Assembly (NCBI GenBank): GCA_947464275.1 | Contig: CANHVU010000005.1 | Location: 1 to 64,000, forward strand | DNA from: Bacteroidota bacterium | GTDB taxonomy: Bacteria > Bacteroidota > Bacteroidia > UKL13-3 | Direction of reading: 5' to 3' | Length of the DNA stretch: 64,000 nt | Part shown: positions 16,142 through 24,219 of the stretch, piece by piece | Layout: each line of letters begins with the position of its first letter | Numbering within the stretch: the stretch's first letter is position 1 | Notes under the pieces: model-generated | Databases searched by the model: none | The model's input: the letters and a program-made list of their open reading frames with translations, nothing else | Told to the model about the DNA's origin: nothing | Program-made: the position numbers and the translations under genes

Positions 16142-16831
16142 ATGCAAAAACAATCTATCAATAAAGTAAAATTAGGAATATTTGTAGCCATAGGTGTGGC
16201 ATTATTTTTTGCAGGTATTTATTATATTGGCGAAACTAAAAAATTATTTAGTACCACCTTTAGAATAAGTGCTATGTTTAAAGATGTAAATGGTTTACAA
16301 GTGGGAAATAACGTGCGTTTTGCTGGTATCAATGTGGGTACTATTGAAGCCATTGAAATCATAACAGATTCTACCGTAAAGGTTGATATGATTTTAGATG
16401 TTACCACTCAAAAATTTATAAAAAAAGATGCCAAAGCAATTATTGGTTCCGATGGATTAATGGGTAATAAAATTATGAATGTTTCGCCCGGAACAACCGC
16501 ATTTGCTATGGTTGAAAACAATGATATGATTGGCACTACCATTCCTATTAGTTTAGATGATATGTTGCTAAAACTAAAAAACACTACTGATAATGCAGCT
16601 TTAATAACCGATGATTTGGCTGCCATTATGGGCAATATTCGCTCAGGTAAAGGAACCATAGGTAAATTATTTATGGATACTGTTTTTGCTGATAATTTAG
16701 ACAAAACCATTATCAACGTAAAACAAGGTACTAAAGGCTTTAAACAGAATATGGATGCTGCTAAAAGCAGTTTTTTATTAAGAGGATTTTTTAAAAAGAA
16801 AGATAAAAAAACTAAAAAAGACAACAAATAG
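16142..16831 (+). CDS. mlaD: MlaD-like MCE domain protein
   Basis: A 229-residue protein with one N-terminal membrane anchor (VKLGIFVAIGVALFFAGIYYIG) and an MCE/MlaD domain (about 40-125: FRISAMFKDVNGLQVGNNVRFAGINVGTIEAIEI, KKDAKAIIGSDGLMGNKIMNVSPG). The C-terminal ~70 residues are helical and end in a very basic Lys-rich tail (FKKKDKKTKKDNK). In MlaFEDB the MCE ring binds lipid between the membranes. No mlaB or mlaC is found next to it, as is usual for Bacteroidota-type sets. The minus-strand frames 16222-16407 and 16408-16857 are shadows. Confidence 0.92.
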   Translation: MQKQSINKVKLGIFVAIGVALFFAGIYYIGETKKLFSTTFRISAMFKDVNGLQVGNNVRFAGINVGTIEAIEIITDSTVKVDMILDVTTQKFIKKDAKAIIGSDGLMGNKIMNVSPGTTAFAMVENNDMIGTTIPISLDDMLLKLKNTTDNAALITDDLAAIMGNIRSGKGTIGKLFMDTVFADNLDKTIINVKQGTKGFKQNMDAAKSSFLLRGFFKKKDKKTKKDNK

Positions 16832-16833
16832 CC

Positions 16834-17193
16834 ATGAGAAGAGACAACAAAAAACACACAGAAAATAAACCCATAAATGATACCAAAGATTTACAACTGA
16901 CAACTTTTGATGAAAAGGATAATAAGTTGGTTGATGTATTATTATACCCGCCAAGTGACGATATTTACAATAATTTGGTAGAGGAAACCAATATTGACCC
17001 AGAAGACATTACCAAAAGCAAACGCATGGTAGAAGATGCAGGTAAATGGAATGAAAAGGATTTTGATGAAGATATGGTTGGTGATGATTTAGACGTACCT
17101 GGTGGTGATTTAGATGATGAACAAGAAGATATTGGTAACGAAGATGAAGAGAATAATTACTACAGCTTAGGGGGAGATAATCATGATGATTGA
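16834..17193 (+). CDS. Small highly acidic protein, unknown function
   Basis: A 119-residue soluble protein beginning 2 bp after mlaD, so cotranscribed with it. The middle is mixed-charge (DVLLYPPSDDIYNNLVEETNIDPEDITKSKRMVEDAGKWNEKDFDEDM). The C-terminus is very acidic and Gly/Asp-rich (VGDDLDVPGGDLDDEQEDIGNEDEENN). I do not recognise a family. The low-complexity acidic tail suggests a disordered region. Probably a cytoplasmic accessory of no known role. Confidence 0.7.
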   Translation: MRRDNKKHTENKPINDTKDLQLTTFDEKDNKLVDVLLYPPSDDIYNNLVEETNIDPEDITKSKRMVEDAGKWNEKDFDEDMVGDDLDVPGGDLDDEQEDIGNEDEENNYYSLGGDNHDD

Positions 17194-17292
17194 GCTTTGG
17201 GCTGCTGGTTTATAACCGTTGGCCTTCGGCTATTTCCTCATTGCCCAGCTGGTGCGAGCATAAACTCGTTCCAAGCAAAGAAAATAAAACCC

Positions 17293-17325
17293 AACCGCTT
17301 TAGCTAAAAACTAAAGCGGTTTTTT
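17293..17325 (+). terminator. Hairpin-T terminator (repeated element, copy 1)
   Basis: AACCGCTTTAG pairs with CTAAAGCGGTT across a 7-nt loop and is followed by TTTT. It is 100 bp after the mla-linked acidic gene and 31 bp before the Rhs-cassette ATG. An almost identical hairpin lies at 19231-19264, so it serves both as a terminator and as part of a repeated cassette boundary. Confidence 0.8.
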
Positions 17326-17355
17326 ATGTAAAAACTGTTTACTTTGAAGTATAAA

Positions 17356-18306
17356 ATGCAGTTAACCAATTTTCACTTTTACAACTCTAAAAACTACCTT
17401 TATAGCAAGCCTATAAAGGGTTTAAAAGGTTTTGGGGGGTGTTACTGCTTCGGTTTTAACGGTAAAGAAAAGGATAACGAAACTTATGGCGAAGGTAATA
17501 CCTATGACTTTGGGGCTAGGATACATGACCCTAGGTTAGGCAGATTTACGAGTTTAGATCCTCTTTGTAAACAGTTTGTAGGTGAGAGTAATTACTCTTA
17601 CGCTGGAAATAATCCAATTGCATTTGCTGACCATAAAGGAAAGAAAAAAATATATTATATTCACGTAATTGAGTTGGATGGAAAACAAACAACTTTCAAA
17701 ATTGTAGATAACAATGCTGTCAAAACAGTAATTACTTATACAAGAGAAAGTATTGGAGTAGGTAATCAAACATTATATTCAACTCAAGTTGCTAATAAGG
17801 AAACTTTTGATACCTATCAATATATCTTTATTAATAAACAAACAGGTAAACAAAATTTTGGCGAAGAGAAACAAGGTGAGAAAAGATCAAATAATCCAAT
17901 TGAAAGATGGGTTGAAGATAATTTAATAGATAAGGAAAAAAAAGGTAATTATGGAGGAATTGGTTGGATAAGTGAAACAGGAAGAGGTGAGGAAACAAAA
18001 AAGGGAGATGGGAAAAATATAGAGAATATTGATGATTTAACCAAAATACTAAACTTGACAAAATCGGCAGCTGATGAGGGTGGAGCATCAGCTTTATTAA
18101 ATTCTTTCAAGACACTTAAGGAGAAGGTTCAAAAGTTCTCTTCAAGTCAAACTGTAACTGATTTATTGCCAAAAAAAGAGGATAATAAATCACCATCTGT
18201 AGATAGCGTTATTTGTAATGGTGATGCTTGTAAAGGACAAACTGTTTCAGTAAAAGATACTTTAAAATCGCACAGTGGTCCTTATAAACCTGTAGAAAAT
18301 AAATAG
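17356..18306 (+). CDS. Orphan Rhs core/C-terminal cassette protein (Rhs 3' fragment)
   Basis: About 316 residues from ATG 17356 (a TTG at 17344 is also in frame). The first ~90 residues are the end of an Rhs/YD-repeat core: FGFNGKEKDNETYGEGNTYDFGARIHDPRLGRFTSLDP followed by YSYAGNNPIAFADHKGK. All upstream YD repeats and secretion parts of a full Rhs protein are missing. The C-terminal ~220 residues (from KKKIYYIHVIELDGKQTTF) are unlike the core and match no toxin fold I know; they are charged and Asn/Lys-rich. In Rhs systems such a variable tail is usually the effector, with its immunity gene just downstream. Here a MORN lipoprotein begins 4 bp later. This piece may be a displaced (silent) cassette, or a remnant. 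Confidence 0.8.
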   Translation: MQLTNFHFYNSKNYLYSKPIKGLKGFGGCYCFGFNGKEKDNETYGEGNTYDFGARIHDPRLGRFTSLDPLCKQFVGESNYSYAGNNPIAFADHKGKKKIYYIHVIELDGKQTTFKIVDNNAVKTVITYTRESIGVGNQTLYSTQVANKETFDTYQYIFINKQTGKQNFGEEKQGEKRSNNPIERWVEDNLIDKEKKGNYGGIGWISETGRGEETKKGDGKNIENIDDLTKILNLTKSAADEGGASALLNSFKTLKEKVQKFSSSQTVTDLLPKKEDNKSPSVDSVICNGDACKGQTVSVKDTLKSHSGPYKPVENK

Positions 18307-18310
18307 TTTT

Positions 18311-19138
18311 ATGATAAAGTTAATTTTTTATATCCAGATGCTTTTATTTTCATTTACCTATTCATCATGTAAAAACAAAAGAATTGATAATAAAAGTTTT
18401 GTTGTTGTGAGAGATAAAGACAACAATATAATTTCTGAAGTTAATTATGTTAATGATTCTATTCTGCACGGATTAGCAAAGTATTACTATATCTCACCTA
18501 TCAATACCCTAAAAGAAGAAATTGAATACAGTTTTGGCATGATGGATGGAATATATAAGTTCTACAGGAAGGATGGAACTTTAGAAAGTAAAACAACATT
18601 TAAAAGAAATTTAGCTAATGGAGAAAGTTGTTGGTTTTATGAAAACCGCAAATTGAAAAGTAAGTCTTTTTGGATAAATGGAAAGCAATATGGAGGAACA
18701 GAATTATATGATATTAATGGAAAAGTTAAACTGTATTATACTGTTGATTATTTTGGTGAAAAGTTCTTTTCAATAGATTATGACTCAATAGGCAATAAAT
18801 TAGGAGAAAAAGGGAAAACTTTTAGTGAAAACTTTGTTGTTTTTTATGAAAGTGATACAAATCAAACCCCAGTTAGTGAAAATTTTGTTTTAAAAAACAA
18901 AAAGACATTGACAAAAATAACTGTTGCCCAACCACCGAATACACGAACTGTTATTAAAATGGGAGAATTAAATAAAAATAAATTAATTCAACTCGAAATA
19001 AACAACAATACAGTTTATTATCCTAGTTTATATAATTATTCAGGAAAGGTTGCAATTGTCACTGTTGGAGAGTTAAGAGATTTAAAAGGAAATTTGTTAA
19101 AATATGATTCAGTAGTAAATAATATAATAGTCAGATAG
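18311..19138 (+). CDS. MORN-repeat (YwqK-like) lipoprotein, candidate immunity partner
   Basis: A 275-residue protein with a lipoprotein signal peptide (SFTYSSC, Cys about 20). The middle (about 50-150) shows MORN/YwqK-type repeats: GLAKYYYI, GMMDGIYKFYRKDGTLESKTTFKRNLANGESCWFYENRKLKSKSFWINGKQYG. The rest is beta-rich and unassigned. YwqK-family proteins in Bacillus are antitoxins of YwqJ-type toxins, so a role as immunity protein for the Rhs tail is a reasonable inference. The lipid anchor and the 4-bp gap from the Rhs cassette support a functional pair. It could instead be a general MORN lipoprotein. Confidence 0.78.
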   Translation: MIKLIFYIQMLLFSFTYSSCKNKRIDNKSFVVVRDKDNNIISEVNYVNDSILHGLAKYYYISPINTLKEEIEYSFGMMDGIYKFYRKDGTLESKTTFKRNLANGESCWFYENRKLKSKSFWINGKQYGGTELYDINGKVKLYYTVDYFGEKFFSIDYDSIGNKLGEKGKTFSENFVVFYESDTNQTPVSENFVLKNKKTLTKITVAQPPNTRTVIKMGELNKNKLIQLEINNNTVYYPSLYNYSGKVAIVTVGELRDLKGNLLKYDSVVNNIIVR

Positions 19139-19230
19139 TATGGGTGTACCCCTTGCTAGCGCACGAGCAAAACCAGCAACGCTAGTGCACGCCATTGGCG
19201 TGTTCCAAGCATCAAAAGAAAAACTACCCA

Positions 19231-19264
19231 AACCGCTTTAGTCAAAAACTAAAGCGGTTTTTTA
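19231..19264 (+). terminator. Hairpin-T terminator (repeated element, copy 2)
   Basis: AACCGCTTTAG pairs with CTAAAGCGGTT across TCAAAAA and is followed by TTTT. It repeats 17293-17325 at a distance of 1938 bp and lies 93 bp after the YwqK-like gene, which it may terminate. Confidence 0.78.
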
Positions 19265-19293
19265 TTTGAAAACCGCTTTATTTGAATTATTAA

Positions 19294-19428
19294 ATGCACT
19301 TAACCAATTTTCATTTTTGCAACAATAAAAACTACCTTTTTAGCAAGCCTGTAAAGGGTTTACAAGGTTATGAGGTGGGTTACCGCTTCTCCTTTAATGG
19401 GCAAGAGGAAGATGATAAGGTTTATTAG
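19294..19428 (+). pseudogene. Broken second copy of the Rhs core start
   Basis: Translated by hand, this 44-codon frame reads MHLTNFHFCNNKNYLFSKP, then VKGLQGYEVGYRFSFNGQEEDDKVY and a stop. It aligns end to end with the start of the 17356 gene (MQLTNFHFYNSKNYLYSKP, then IKGLKGFGGCYCFGFNGKEKDNETY). It ends exactly where the Rhs core would go on with GEGN. The 115 bases that follow show no further Rhs sequence, only a terminator. It is therefore a remnant left by recombination or decay. The preceding hairpin and spacer also match the first copy. Confidence 0.85.
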
Positions 19429-19493
19429 TCAAAAAATACAATGACTAACATCGAACTGATACTAATTATTGGTTTGGTGAATTTCCAAAAAAA

Positions 19494-19520
19494 AAGTCGG
19501 AAGATTTTCTTCCGACTTTT
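19494..19520. terminator. Terminator hairpin, probably bidirectional
   Basis: AAGTCGGAAGA pairs with TCTTCCGACTT across a TTT loop; A-run on one side and T-run on the other. It lies 23 bp downstream of the stop of the minus-strand peptidase gene and can also stop transcripts coming from the Rhs side. Confidence 0.85.
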
Positions 19521-19542
19521 ATATTTTTAAAGCATTGTTTTT

Positions 19543-21753
19543 TTATTTCAAATAATCATTAAAGTACTGATTTATTTTTTTAAATAAATGCACCCTATCT
19601 TTTCCCATTACATTATGTTCATGGGTTGGATAAACAGCATAATCAATTAAAATACCATCATCTACACATTTTTTAGCGTAGTTTAAAGTATGGTTCCAAA
19701 GTACAGTATTATCGTTAGTTCCGTGAATTAATAATAATTTTCCTTTTAAATTTTGAGTATAATTTAAAAGGTTATTTTCCTTATATCCTTCTGGATTTTC
19801 TTGTGGTGTATCCATATATCTTTCGGTATACATTACTTCGTACATACTCCAATCAATAACTGGTCCACCGGCCACACCTACTTTAAATACACCTGGAGTT
19901 CTTGTCATTAAACTTGTGGCCATAAAGCCTCCAAAACTCCAACCATAAACACCTATTTTAGTACTATCTACAAAAGCTTGTTGTTTTAAATAATTAATAC
20001 CTGCTAGTTGATCTTCCATTTCTATTTTACCCAATTGGCGATGAGTTATGTTTTCAAAATTTAAACCTCTATTAAGCGAGCCTCTGTTATCTATTGTAAA
20101 TACAACATAACCTTGTTGGGCAAATGCAAGCATCCAAAGTTCTGCTTGTCCTAACCAATTATTTGTAACCATTTGTGCATGCGGTCCACCATATAAATAA
20201 ACAATGGTTGGATATTTTTTAGTAGCATCAAAATTTGCTGGCTTAATAATTCTATAATTTAAGCTGGTAGTACCATCAGTAGAATTTAGCTTACCTAAAT
20301 TTATTTCTGTTAGTTTGTAAGAGGTTATTGGATTAGCAGCATTTAAAATAGAACCATATAAAACTCCTTTACTATCGTTTAAGAGAATTTGTCGTGGAGT
20401 ATTTATATTACTAAAATTATCTGCAATAAAAAAACCATCTTCACTTACAACAGCATTATGAATTCCTTCTTGTTTGGTATGTTGAATAATTTTACCATTT
20501 TTTATTTCTACTGAATACAAGTATTTATTCATTCCATCTGTAGAATAGGCATTAAAAAACAACTTTAAACCACTGGCATCAAAACCTACTACTTCACTGA
20601 TGTGTTGCTTGAAATTAGTTAATTGTTTTAATAGCTTCCCTCCTCTTTCATATAAATAAAAATTATTGAATCCATTGCGTTCGCTTAACCATAAAAACTG
20701 TTTTTCATTATTTTTAACAAATAATACTGGTTTTTCAGGTTCTACATATTTAGGATGAGTTTCGGTGAATAGTGTTTTAATAAATTTTCCGGTTATTCCA
20801 TCATAAAGGTTTAACTTCATTTCATTTTGTGCACGGTTAACTACTGCTATGTATAAATAATCTTCATTAGGACTCCATGATACATTAGTTAAATATTGTT
20901 CAGCAGGTTCACCTGTTTCTACTTCAATATTTCTTTTTTTCGAAAAATTATAAATTACAACTTTTACTTCATGGCTTTTTGCACCAGCCATTGGGTATTT
21001 AATGGTTTCGGTTCCCGATGGTTTGGTATCAAACTTCATTAAACTATAATCAGTAACCATAGTTTCATTCATTCTATAATAAGCTAATTTATTTCCTTTA
21101 GGGCTCCAAAAAGTTCCTTTGGTAATACCAAACTCGTTTCTATGAACAGCTTTTCCATTCACCAAGTATTCGCTGCCACTTTCCGAAATTAAATCAGATT
21201 GAAGCGTTCCTTCCTTTTTGCCACGCTTAGCCATTTCGGTTAATGCATCAATTGAAGTTGCATCGCTTACATATAATTGATTACCTACTGTATAGGCTAT
21301 TCTATTGGTTGTTTTCTCAAAATCTAAATTTTCCGCACTACCTGATGCTTTGGCTTTAATAGTAGTTTTTTTAGTTTCAAAATTGTAAAGGAATACCCCA
21401 TTATTATAGTTATAAATAATACTCGCATTATCATACCAAGTAAAAAAAGGGAATCTCTCAAACTTTGGTTCTTCTGGCAATATCCCATAAAATGAAGCAT
21501 ACAAATCTTCTACTTTTAAAATGGTATCTCTATTTATATTAGGTGTATTTATATAAATCAAAACCTCTTTACCATTTAATTTACCTACATAACTCATGGT
21601 TTTGTTATCGGGTTTCCACATTAATTGGCTGAGTCGTTCTGGGGCTAAAGTAGTTCTGCCTTTAAGTATGGCATCATCAATAGATAAAGTTTGATTTTGT
21701 GCATTTACAAAACCAACACATATAAATGACAATAATAATAGTATTTTTTTCAT
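19543..21753 (-). CDS. Dipeptidyl peptidase IV-like S9 family serine peptidase
   Basis: A 736-residue protein with a signal peptide (LLLSFICVGFVNAQ). The N-terminal ~480 residues form the DPP4-type beta-propeller (KGTFWSPKGNKLAYYRMNE, the region carrying the S9B double-Glu type motifs). The C-terminal ~250 residues are an alpha/beta hydrolase with the nucleophile in GWSFGG (Ser about 606), Asp in GTNDNTV (about 681) and His in THEHNV (about 713). S9B enzymes cleave Xaa-Pro dipeptides from peptide N-termini. It is secreted to the periplasm or beyond; no T9SS tail is seen. Transcribed alone. Confidence 0.94.
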   Translation of the reverse strand: MKKILLLLSFICVGFVNAQNQTLSIDDAILKGRTTLAPERLSQLMWKPDNKTMSYVGKLNGKEVLIYINTPNINRDTILKVEDLYASFYGILPEEPKFERFPFFTWYDNASIIYNYNNGVFLYNFETKKTTIKAKASGSAENLDFEKTTNRIAYTVGNQLYVSDATSIDALTEMAKRGKKEGTLQSDLISESGSEYLVNGKAVHRNEFGITKGTFWSPKGNKLAYYRMNETMVTDYSLMKFDTKPSGTETIKYPMAGAKSHEVKVVIYNFSKKRNIEVETGEPAEQYLTNVSWSPNEDYLYIAVVNRAQNEMKLNLYDGITGKFIKTLFTETHPKYVEPEKPVLFVKNNEKQFLWLSERNGFNNFYLYERGGKLLKQLTNFKQHISEVVGFDASGLKLFFNAYSTDGMNKYLYSVEIKNGKIIQHTKQEGIHNAVVSEDGFFIADNFSNINTPRQILLNDSKGVLYGSILNAANPITSYKLTEINLGKLNSTDGTTSLNYRIIKPANFDATKKYPTIVYLYGGPHAQMVTNNWLGQAELWMLAFAQQGYVVFTIDNRGSLNRGLNFENITHRQLGKIEMEDQLAGINYLKQQAFVDSTKIGVYGWSFGGFMATSLMTRTPGVFKVGVAGGPVIDWSMYEVMYTERYMDTPQENPEGYKENNLLNYTQNLKGKLLLIHGTNDNTVLWNHTLNYAKKCVDDGILIDYAVYPTHEHNVMGKDRVHLFKKINQYFNDYLK

Positions 21754-22007
21754 AATAAATTATTTAAATTTTGGGAGTGCGATAATACCAATCTAAATTA
21801 CAATTAGCAATAATTTAATCACAATTTACTGTTTGGTTAGGCTGTTACGCAAAATTAATATCAAACATTACATAAAGGGTAAAAAAATAAAGGAGGATAT
21901 AAATATAATCTGAATAACTACTGCAAGGCATTAACACAAAAAAGGATTAAACGCATTTTGTTCTAAATAAAATGTATAAAAATCGAAAGAAATTAATTCA
22001 ATAAATG

Positions 22008-22035
22008 TACTTTGCGCCCTCAATTTTAAAATTGA
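22008..22035 (+). promoter_or_regulatory. Possible surE promoter -7 box with palindrome
   Basis: TA-C-TTTG (22008-22014) is close to the Bacteroidota -7 box TAnnTTTG but one base short. It is followed by the perfect 16-bp palindrome TCAATTTTAAAATTGA (22020-22035) that ends 4 bp before the surE ATG. No clear -33 TTTG is seen. If real, the leader would be extremely short and contain the palindrome. Confidence 0.35.
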
Positions 22036-22039
22036 ACTC

Positions 22040-22807
22040 ATGTTAAACAAACCATTAATATTAATAACCAACGATGATGGCATAACTGCCCCAGGTATTA
22101 AAGCATTGGTTAATGCAGTTAAACACCTAGGCGAAATTATAGTAGTTGCTCCTGATGCACCTCAAAGTGCCATGGGCCATGCAGTTACAATAAGTAAACC
22201 ATTAAGACTAGCACAAACTGACTTGTATGGCGAAATTTTATCCTATCAATGTAGTGGTACACCAGCAGATTGTGTGAAGTTGGCAGTTGATAAAGTATTG
22301 CACAGAAAGCCTGATTTGGTACTTTCTGGTATTAATCATGGTAGCAATTCGTCAATCAATGTATTGTATAGCGGAACCATGAGTGCTGCAATGGAAGGAT
22401 GTATTGAAGGCATTCCCTCGGCTGGTTTTAGCCTTTGCGATTTTGCCTACGAGGCTGATTTTACTTTAGCAGCCAAGGTGGCTGCTAAAGTTGCTGAAAA
22501 TATTTTAAAAGAAAATTTACCAAAAGGCGTTCTATTAAATGTAAATATTCCAAAAATACCAGAGGAATTATTGCAAGGAATAAAAATTTGTAGGCAGGCC
22601 AATGCCAAATGGGAAGAAGATTTTGATGAAAGATTAGACCCAAATGGACGTAAATATTATTGGCTTACAGGTAAATTTGTAAACTATGACTTGGGACAAG
22701 ATACTGACGAATGGGCTTTGGCCAATAATTACGTTTCTATAGTGCCTGTGCATTTTGATTTAACTGCCCATCAAGTTATTAGTGATTTAAATAAATGGAA
22801 ATTTTAA
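22040..22807 (+). CDS. surE: 5'/3'-nucleotidase SurE
   Basis: A 255-residue protein with all SurE hallmarks: LILITNDDGITAPGIKALV (metal-binding DD at the N-terminus), VVAPDAPQSAMGHAVTISKPL, CSGTPADCVKLAVD and LVLSGINHGSNSSINVLYSGTMSAAMEG, with the metal ligand Ser and Asn. SurE hydrolyses nucleoside 5'- and 3'-monophosphates and is linked to stationary-phase survival. Length is normal. A small membrane protein follows 3 bp downstream, so they are probably one transcript. Confidence 0.96.
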   Translation: MLNKPLILITNDDGITAPGIKALVNAVKHLGEIIVVAPDAPQSAMGHAVTISKPLRLAQTDLYGEILSYQCSGTPADCVKLAVDKVLHRKPDLVLSGINHGSNSSINVLYSGTMSAAMEGCIEGIPSAGFSLCDFAYEADFTLAAKVAAKVAENILKENLPKGVLLNVNIPKIPEELLQGIKICRQANAKWEEDFDERLDPNGRKYYWLTGKFVNYDLGQDTDEWALANNYVSIVPVHFDLTAHQVISDLNKWKF

Positions 22808-22810
22808 CAT

Positions 22811-23116
22811 ATGCAACAACAAAAACTTAACCACCTATTAATTGGCTTATTTTTAGGCCTACTTGCTCCAACTATTGGAATAGCACTATTTTATTTTTCA
22901 AAATTTTCCGAAAGTAATTTGAGTTTATTTCTAACAGTTTCTATTCAAGAAAAGATGTTATCTCCTTTGCTAAGTTTATGTGCAGTAATTAATTTAGCGG
23001 TATTTTATTTATTTATTCATTTTGAAAAATTACAAACAGGAAAAGGCATAATTTTAGCTACCTTTATTTATGGACTTGCAATTGTGCTATTAAAATTTGG
23101 AATTGTAAATTTGTAA
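22811..23116 (+). CDS. Small membrane protein, unknown function
   Basis: A 101-residue hydrophobic protein with three likely membrane helices: LLIGLFLGLLAPTIGIALFYF, MLSPLLSLCAVINLAVFYLFIHF and GIILATFIYGLAIVLLKFG. It has no motif I can name. It starts 3 bp after surE, and a small protein of this layout next to surE suggests cotranscription. The tRNA-Ala promoter's -33 element overlaps its 3' end. Confidence 0.75.
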   Translation: MQQQKLNHLLIGLFLGLLAPTIGIALFYFSKFSESNLSLFLTVSIQEKMLSPLLSLCAVINLAVFYLFIHFEKLQTGKGIILATFIYGLAIVLLKFGIVNL

Positions 23117-23126
23117 AATATATTTG
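23096..23126 (+). promoter_or_regulatory. Promoter of tRNA-Ala
   Basis: TTTG (23096-23099) and TATATTTG (23119-23126) are separated by 19 bases and match the Bacteroidota -33 TTTG / -7 TAnnTTTG consensus. The tRNA begins 12 bases after the -7 box. Confidence 0.7.
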
Positions 23127-23137
23127 CAGCCCAATAA

Positions 23138-23211
<74 letters not shown>

Positions 23212-23212
23212 C

Positions 23213-23237
23213 AAAGCGGCTTTTACCGCTTTTTTTT
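23213..23237 (+). terminator. Terminator after tRNA-Ala
   Basis: AAAGCGG (23213-23219) pairs with CCGCTTT (23226-23232) and an eight-base T-run continues to 23237. It begins two bases after the tRNA end. Confidence 0.85.
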
Positions 23238-23329
23238 ATGGTTTGTTTTATGAAAAAGAAATGAATAGTGAATCCGCCAAAATCAAAACTTCTGAGTCTT
23301 CTAAAAATAAAAATTTTTAGAATTCAAAA

Positions 23330-24202
23330 CTATCTCCAAACCCTCAAAACACCTTTTCTCAAATAAGGTGGTTTTAAATCTTTTGCAAAATAATACAACA
23401 TATATCCATTTGAAAATTCAGTTTGAAAACCCAATTGTTTAAAATAGTTTTCAAATTCAATTGCATCATTGTAACCATGGTAAGTACAAATGACTAATCT
23501 TATATGTTTATTTGAAGATAACAGTTTTTCCATTCCTTTAAAAATGGCTCTTTCGCTACCTTCTACATCCATTTTAATAAACAATTTTTTGGTATAAAGT
23601 TCCTCTAAATCATCAAGTGCTAATGAGGAGGTATTGCTTGAAACATGTTCCACTTTTTTATTAAAAAGCTTTACCTTATTTTTAAGTGGTTCAAAGGTTT
23701 TTTGTAATACAGAAAACCATTCAGTATTGTATTCAAATAAGTAAATTTCATTGGCTGTATCAACAGAAAGTAATGAAAAATTACCTTCAGCCGCGCCAAT
23801 ATCTAACAAGGTTTCGTCTGAATTAACCTTAAAAACGTTATTACAGTAACTATGTGGTGACCTATAATCTTGTTCTATTAATAATGTTTTTAAATAACTT
23901 TTACAGCTTAAAATTGACCAATCTTTCTTGAAAAACAATTTGTGACCATTCAATAAATAATAATTTAAACCATTATCATTTTCAATGTTTAAAGTAAGGT
24001 TATTGTATTCGTTTTTAAAATTATATGGAAATACAGTTATATCATTTTGCAAATAATATTGTAAGCCATTTAACAATTCATTGTCAGTTATGAGATTTTT
24101 ATTTTTTTTGTAATAATTTACAATTTTCGTTTTAAGTAAAGTATTATATTTCCACTTACGCCAATTGTAGTTGATAGCTTTTAAATCATTTATTAATCCC
24201 AT
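23330..24202 (-). CDS. FkbM family methyltransferase
   Basis: About 290 residues from ATG 24202 (a GTG at 24211 adds three residues). The SAM-binding fold is seen in DETLLDIGAAEGNFSLLSVD (motif I) and IYLFEYNTEWFSVLQKTF, and the FkbM pattern in FIKMDVEGSERAIFKGMEKLL followed by LVICTYHGYND. FkbM proteins methylate oxygen atoms, often on sugars. The N-terminal ~110 residues are not recognised. It is the last gene of a short minus-strand operon behind the lipoprotein and barrel genes. The target is unknown; it is separate from the polysaccharide locus. Confidence 0.9.
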   Translation of the reverse strand: MGLINDLKAINYNWRKWKYNTLLKTKIVNYYKKNKNLITDNELLNGLQYYLQNDITVFPYNFKNEYNNLTLNIENDNGLNYYLLNGHKLFFKKDWSILSCKSYLKTLLIEQDYRSPHSYCNNVFKVNSDETLLDIGAAEGNFSLLSVDTANEIYLFEYNTEWFSVLQKTFEPLKNKVKLFNKKVEHVSSNTSSLALDDLEELYTKKLFIKMDVEGSERAIFKGMEKLLSSNKHIRLVICTYHGYNDAIEFENYFKQLGFQTEFSNGYMLYYFAKDLKPPYLRKGVLRVWR

Positions 24203-24219
24203 ATCAAGCACTAAAATTA

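Noticed and set aside
17356-19138. Active, complete Rhs toxin system
   Set aside because: The N-terminal secretion part and YD repeats are missing and the tail has no recognised toxin motif; only a cassette or remnant is supported.
22020-22035. Intrinsic terminator before surE
   Set aside because: Stem is AT-only and lies at the gene start with no T-run beyond it; a palindromic site is the better description.
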